From NCBI GenBank assembly GCA_028684405.1, contig JAQUGA010000004.1, positions 1 through 32,537 on the forward strand: a DNA stretch of 32,537 bases, given 5' to 3'. The notes beneath the pieces were generated by a model that was given only the letters and a program-made list of their open reading frames with translations, made no database searches and was not told the DNA's origin. Positions 28,702-32,537 of the stretch are shown piece after piece. The position numbers and the translations under genes were made by a program. The number at the start of each line of letters is the position of its first letter. The stretch's first letter is position 1. This DNA is from Bacteroidales bacterium (lineage in GTDB: Bacteria; Bacteroidota; Bacteroidia; Bacteroidales; WCHB1-69).

Positions 28702-28923
28702 ATGAAAAAAACTTTAGTTCTTTTAACTGTTTTTGCAATTTCTGCTATTGCTATGAGCTCATGCAAAAAAGATTATGTTTGCGAATGCAATTATACAAGC
28801 TATTTAGGAACACCCGAACGTGCCGAAATACCGTATAATAATTCAACCAAAAGCCAAGCAGAGGATGCATGTACTAACTATTCTATGCCAGGTGCAAAAA
28901 ACTTTGATTGCAAATTAAAGTAG
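28702..28923 (+). CDS. small Cys-patterned lipoprotein (paralog 1)
   Basis: MKKTLVLLTVFAISAIAMSSCKKDYVCECNYTSYLGTPERAEIPYNNSTKSQAEDACTNYSMPGAKNFDCKLK: lipobox SSC, CxC motif, two later Cys, terminal CKLK. Start revised from 28606 by alignment to paralogs. Confidence 0.75.
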   Translation: MKKTLVLLTVFAISAIAMSSCKKDYVCECNYTSYLGTPERAEIPYNNSTKSQAEDACTNYSMPGAKNFDCKLK

Positions 28924-28964
28924 AAAACACAAAGCTCTTGAATTCATTAAGAGCTTTGTGTTTT
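28924..28964 (+). terminator. terminator hairpin of mini-lipoprotein copy 1
   Basis: AAAACACAAAGCTCTT-GAATTCATT-AAGAGCTTTGTGTTTT, 16-bp perfect stem. Confidence 0.85.
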
Positions 28965-29063
28965 AATAAAGGTTAAAACGATATTTTAAAGCATCAATGT
29001 GGAAACTGATGTTTGTTTTCGTTTTAATTACTAATTTTACTGCCTTTCGTTGAAAACCCATTT

Positions 29064-29815
29064 ATGAAACGACATCAATTTAAACACGATATAGACCTTC
29101 CGCTACGAACCGTTGAACATCGTGATTTGATTTTGTCTAACAAGTATTTGAAGAAGACTTATGAAGAATGGTACTCATATTTGATTGATGCTTTGCCCGA
29201 ACTGGATGGCGATGTTTTAGAAATTGGATCTAGCGGTGGTTTTTTAAAGCAAATATTGCTCAGGTAATTACTTCTGATATTTTAGAACTAGATTATTGCG
29301 ATATGTGTTTTTCGGCTGAAGATTTGCCTTTTCAAGATGAAACATTGTCGACTATACTGATGGTGAATGTTTTACATCATATTCCAAATCCTGAAAACTT
29401 TTTTTCGGAAGCACAACGTTGTTTAAAACCAGGTGGTAAAATTTTGTTTATTGAACCTACAAGGACTTTATTAAGTCGGTTTTTTTATAAAAAAATCCAC
29501 CATGAGCCATTTGATGATAAAGCATCTTGGCAATTACAGCCGGGAAGCCCAATGTCAAACTCAAATCAAGCTACTCCATGGATGATTTTAAAACGAGATG
29601 AAAAAAAATTTGATGCTCTTTTCCCAAAATTATTACGCATAAAGTACAAGGTTTTAATGCCTTTTAATAATGTTCTTTCGGGTGGCTTATCGTGGCAGCC
29701 ATTGTTGCCACTTTGGATGTATTCTGCGGTACGTTTTTTTGAACGAATTTTAAGCCCTTTTTCATCTATTATTGGTTTTTTTGCATTTGCCGAAATTGTT
29801 AAAATTGAAAAATAG
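29064..29815 (+). pseudogene. class I SAM-dependent methyltransferase, frameshifted
   Basis: ORF 29064..29267 ends DVLEIGSSGGFLKQILLR*. The +1 frame continues from CAG 29261 as QVITSDILELDYCDMCFSAEDLPFQDETLSTILMVNVLHHIPNPENFFSEAQRCLKPGGKILFIEP... One missing base near 29258-29260 joins the SAM motif I half with the motif II/III half. Confidence 0.85.
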
Positions 29816-30066
29816 TTTATTTTGTTTACAATTATTATCTTTCAGTTCACACTATTTAATGCGTACGTTAAAGAAATGAAGGTTTTAAAGCAGCAATTTT
29901 TTGTAAAATATGCATTTTCTATGTATTGCCGAATTTTTTATTAAACATTTTTTTTCCGTTTAGCCTAGGCTAGAGCCATAAACAAAACATGAATTCAAAT
30001 AGTTTTTCCTCTTAATATATAAAAATAATAATTTGTCTAAGTATGTTTTTTAGATGATATTTTATA

Positions 30067-30074
30067 TATATTTG
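30067..30074 (+). promoter_or_regulatory. putative -7 box (TATATTTG) for mini-lipoprotein copy 2
   Basis: Matches TAnnTTTG, 29 nt upstream of the ATG at 30104. Confidence 0.45.
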
Positions 30075-30103
30075 TGGAATTAAACCAAATAAAAAATTAA
30101 ACT

Positions 30104-30325
30104 ATGAAAAAAACATTAATCGTATTCGGATTTGTAGCTTTTGCTGCTATTGCAATGAGTTCATGTAAAAAAGATTATACATGCGAATGTACAACTACTA
30201 TGCCTGGGCTTGCTCCGCAAACTACCACAACCGTAATTAATGCGAAAAAAAGTGATGCTAAAACAACATGTGAAAATGGAAGTCAAACCGTAATGGGAAT
30301 TGTTACTGTTTGTAAACTAAAGTAA
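30104..30325 (+). CDS. small Cys-patterned lipoprotein (paralog 2)
   Basis: MKKTLIVFGFVAFAAIAMSSCKKDYTCECTTTMPGLAPQTTTTVINAKKSDAKTTCENGSQTVMGIVTVCKLK; same length (73 aa) and Cys pattern as copies 1 and 3. Confidence 0.8.
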   Translation: MKKTLIVFGFVAFAAIAMSSCKKDYTCECTTTMPGLAPQTTTTVINAKKSDAKTTCENGSQTVMGIVTVCKLK

Positions 30326-30334
30326 CATAAATTT

Positions 30335-30367
30335 AAAAAAGCTCTTGAAAAATTCAAGAGCTTTTTT
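30335..30367 (+). terminator. terminator hairpin of mini-lipoprotein copy 2
   Basis: AAAAAAGCTCTTGAA-AAA-TTCAAGAGCTTTTTT, 15-bp perfect stem. Confidence 0.88.
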
Positions 30368-30412
30368 GTTTTTGTTACCCAAAATGATATCTACCTAAAT
30401 AGTTGTTTTTTA

Positions 30413-30420
30413 TACATTTG
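30413..30420 (+). promoter_or_regulatory. putative -7 box (TACATTTG) for mini-lipoprotein copy 3
   Basis: Matches TAnnTTTG, 27 nt upstream of the ATG at 30448. Confidence 0.42.
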
Positions 30421-30447
30421 AGGATGCAAAAACAAGAAATCTATACT

Positions 30448-30669
30448 ATGAAAAAAACATTAGTTATTTTAAGCATTTTCGCAATTACTGCTATCTCTAT
30501 GAGCTCTTGCAAAAAAGAATATGTTTGTGAATGCACATCTAATTATGCGCAATCGCCTCCCTCCAATTATTCAAAAATAATTTATGCAACTAAGTATGAA
30601 GCTAAATTAGAATGTGAAAATACAAATGAAACCGTATTTAATACAATTATGACATGTAAATTGAAATAA
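30448..30669 (+). CDS. small Cys-patterned lipoprotein (paralog 3)
   Basis: MKKTLVILSIFAITAISMSSCKKEYVCECTSNYAQSPPSNYSKIIYATKYEAKLECENTNETVFNTIMTCKLK; start revised from 30403 by alignment to paralogs. Confidence 0.78.
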   Translation: MKKTLVILSIFAITAISMSSCKKEYVCECTSNYAQSPPSNYSKIIYATKYEAKLECENTNETVFNTIMTCKLK

Positions 30670-30711
30670 GTTTTAAGCTCTTGTACTTTAAGTGCTTTAA
30701 ACCTATTGCTT

Positions 30712-32537
30712 CTATTCGTAATTTATATATCTTCCTGGCATTTCTTTAGAGCTAGGATTTTGTTTTAAGTAGAAGTCAAACCAATCCAAAGTTCGTACTA
30801 AAAAGTCATAGCGGTTGATGTTTTTTGCATTGCCATGACCTTCTTCTGGATATAACACCAAACGAACAGGCGCTTCGCCATGCAGTTTCAAGGCGGTATA
30901 TAATTCCTTACCTTGCGAAGCGGGAATTCTAGGGTCATCTTCGCCATGCAGAATTAACGTTGCCGTTTTGCTGCCCTTAGCATATTTTACAGGACTTGCT
31001 TCCCATACTTTTTCCGTGTTTTCGTGAGTCCAAAATCCCCAATGAACGAGATAATCTTCCAAAGGAATATCGGTTGTGTTTCGTTTTGAAACCTGATTCG
31101 ATATCCCCACAAAAACTACGGATGCTGCAAAACGCTCGCTGTGCTTGGTTGCCGAATAGGCAGCAAAATAACCACCATAAGAACCGCCACCAATGCCCAC
31201 TTTGCTTTTATCTACTTTTCCGCTAGCAATTAAATAATCAATGCCATCTAATACATCGTCGTATTCAGTGCCTAAAAGCTCGCCATAACCGGCCATCGTA
31301 AAATCTACTCCACGTCCGGAACTGGCTCTGTAATTAGGAGAGAAAACAAAATAATCTCTCGATGCAGCAAATTGTCCCCAAGTTGAGTAATGATTATTCC
31401 ATGCATTTTGTACTGCCGATTCAGGACCTCCATGGATGTAAACAATCATTGGGTATGCTTTTCCTTCTTGATAATTTAAAGGATATACCAAAACGCCTTC
31501 AATGACTTTTCCATCACGGGCTTTATAGCTGATTTTTTCTTGACGAGCCAATTTGACATCCTTTAGCCAGCTGTCGTTATGCGATGAAACTTTTGTTAAC
31601 TGCGATTTTTTTAAGTCAAAATGCATTAATTCATTCGGATATTGCCATGTGTTGCCAGCAAAATAGACTTGCTTGTCAAAATATGAAACTTCAGAGAAGG
31701 CCACAAGTGCAGGTTTAATTACATGAGTGATGCTCTTTTTTGATATATCATAACGACTCAATGTAATATCAACACTCTCTTCAGAAGTAAATAGTAGCGT
31801 AGTATTGTTTTCCCAAACTACATCTTTTACAGATAACTCGAGTCCTTTTACAATATTTGTGAGGTTTTCGTATTTCTCATTTTGATTTTCCACATTCATA
31901 ATAAAAAGACTTCCACAAACAGCGTCGTGCAAGCCCGAAGCGGCTACAAAAGCAATCTGCTTGCCATCCGGACTCCATGCCATTTTACCCAGTTTACCTT
32001 GATTATCGAGTTTTTTTAAGATTCTTCCGTTTTCGAGATCAATGATGTGTATTTTTTTAAACATATACTCATCATCAATATAATTTTGATCCGTCACTGC
32101 GGCAACGACTTTGGAACCGTCTGGCGAAATTGCAAAATCATAGACTGTTTTGTTTGCCAGAATCTGTACAGCTTTTTTGGTTTTGATGTTATAGCGATAT
32201 AATTCAAGATGTTGCAACTCTTCTTGGAAAACTTTCAAGTCTATTTTTCGATTTAAAAGTGCTTTTTTTTCCGCCACAGGATTGCTTAATGATGTGAAAA
32301 CTATTTCTTCTTTGTTTCGAAATTCATACTGTCCAACACTTTGGTCAAACGAAGTTAATGGCTCGATTTTTTCGGAACGCACATCCAACGAAAAAACGTG
32401 AATGCCTTTATTGTTTTCGGCTCTTTGACGAAATGTGACTTTGTCTTCACCGGGTAGCCAACTCAGTGAAGAGATCGGAGCACTGCCCGTATTCATCAAA
32501 CGCTGCGTCTTCTTTTTGGTGTCATAAACGTATAAAT
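30712..32537 (-). CDS. S9 family (prolyl oligopeptidase-like) serine peptidase, 5' truncated by window edge
   Basis: WD40-like beta-propeller (ISPDGSKVVAAV, MAWSPDGKQIAFVAASG); hydrolase motifs VYIHGGPESAVQNAWNNHYSTWGQ, VGIGGGSYGGYFAAYSA, LILHGEDDPRIPASQG, YPEEGHGNAK. Frame open to the window end (YVYDTKKKTQRLMNTGSAP). Confidence 0.92.
   Translation of the reverse strand, partial: LYVYDTKKKTQRLMNTGSAPISSLSWLPGEDKVTFRQRAENNKGIHVFSLDVRSEKIEPLTSFDQSVGQYEFRNKEEIVFTSLSNPVAEKKALLNRKIDLKVFQEELQHLELYRYNIKTKKAVQILANKTVYDFAISPDGSKVVAAVTDQNYIDDEYMFKKIHIIDLENGRILKKLDNQGKLGKMAWSPDGKQIAFVAASGLHDAVCGSLFIMNVENQNEKYENLTNIVKGLELSVKDVVWENNTTLLFTSEESVDITLSRYDISKKSITHVIKPALVAFSEVSYFDKQVYFAGNTWQYPNELMHFDLKKSQLTKVSSHNDSWLKDVKLARQEKISYKARDGKVIEGVLVYPLNYQEGKAYPMIVYIHGGPESAVQNAWNNHYSTWGQFAASRDYFVFSPNYRASSGRGVDFTMAGYGELLGTEYDDVLDGIDYLIASGKVDKSKVGIGGGSYGGYFAAYSATKHSERFAASVVFVGISNQVSKRNTTDIPLEDYLVHWGFWTHENTEKVWEASPVKYAKGSKTATLILHGEDDPRIPASQGKELYTALKLHGEAPVRLVLYPEEGHGNAKNINRYDFLVRTLDWFDFYLKQNPSSKEMPGRYINYE

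Noticed and set aside
30996-31226. Plus-strand ORF inside the S9 peptidase gene
   Set aside because: Antisense shadow of the catalytic domain coding region.
1-32537. CRISPR arrays, tRNA/rRNA genes, transposases, phage or toxin-antitoxin genes
   Set aside because: Looked for repeat-spacer periodicity, RNA gene signatures and recognisable families by eye; none were seen.

Overview
This is a roughly 32.5 kb, AT-rich window from a Bacteroidota chromosome. The lineage call rests on T9SS C-terminal sorting domains, TAnnTTTG-type -7 boxes and typical gene families. From left to right it contains: (1) the 3' end of a FISUMP-domain protein, a small lipoprotein, an outer-membrane beta-barrel gene interrupted by an in-frame TAG, and a C-type-lectin-fold-like T9SS cargo protein; (2) pntA-pntB transhydrogenase with a strong terminator; (3) on the minus strand, a porin-like protein, an SPFH+GYF_2 protein and imidazolonepropionase (hutI); (4) a streptopain-like C10 protease with two CUB-like domains and a T9SS tail; (5) a nine-gene surface polysaccharide operon (two Wzy/WaaL-like proteins, a flippase, a hexapeptide acyltransferase, three GT4-like glycosyltransferases, AsnB, a DegT aminotransferase); (6) an S8 protease with a T9SS tail, a class I/II aminotransferase and rocD; (7) a REP-like palindromic repeat and a YbaK/PrdX-type deacylase (minus strand); (8) three dispersed paralogous ~73-aa cysteine-patterned lipoproteins, each with its own -7 box and a related terminator hairpin, with a frameshifted methyltransferase between copies 1 and 2; (9) the 3' part of an S9 peptidase (minus strand). 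No CRISPR, rRNA, tRNA, transposase or phage genes were recognised. The most plausible under-described element is the mini-lipoprotein family with its gene-plus-terminator duplication and the paired operator-like inverted repeats before copy 1. Other points worth checking are the amber-interrupted beta-barrel gene, the frameshifted methyltransferase and the REP-like element. All calls come from reading the sequence and supplied ORFs; no database search was run.
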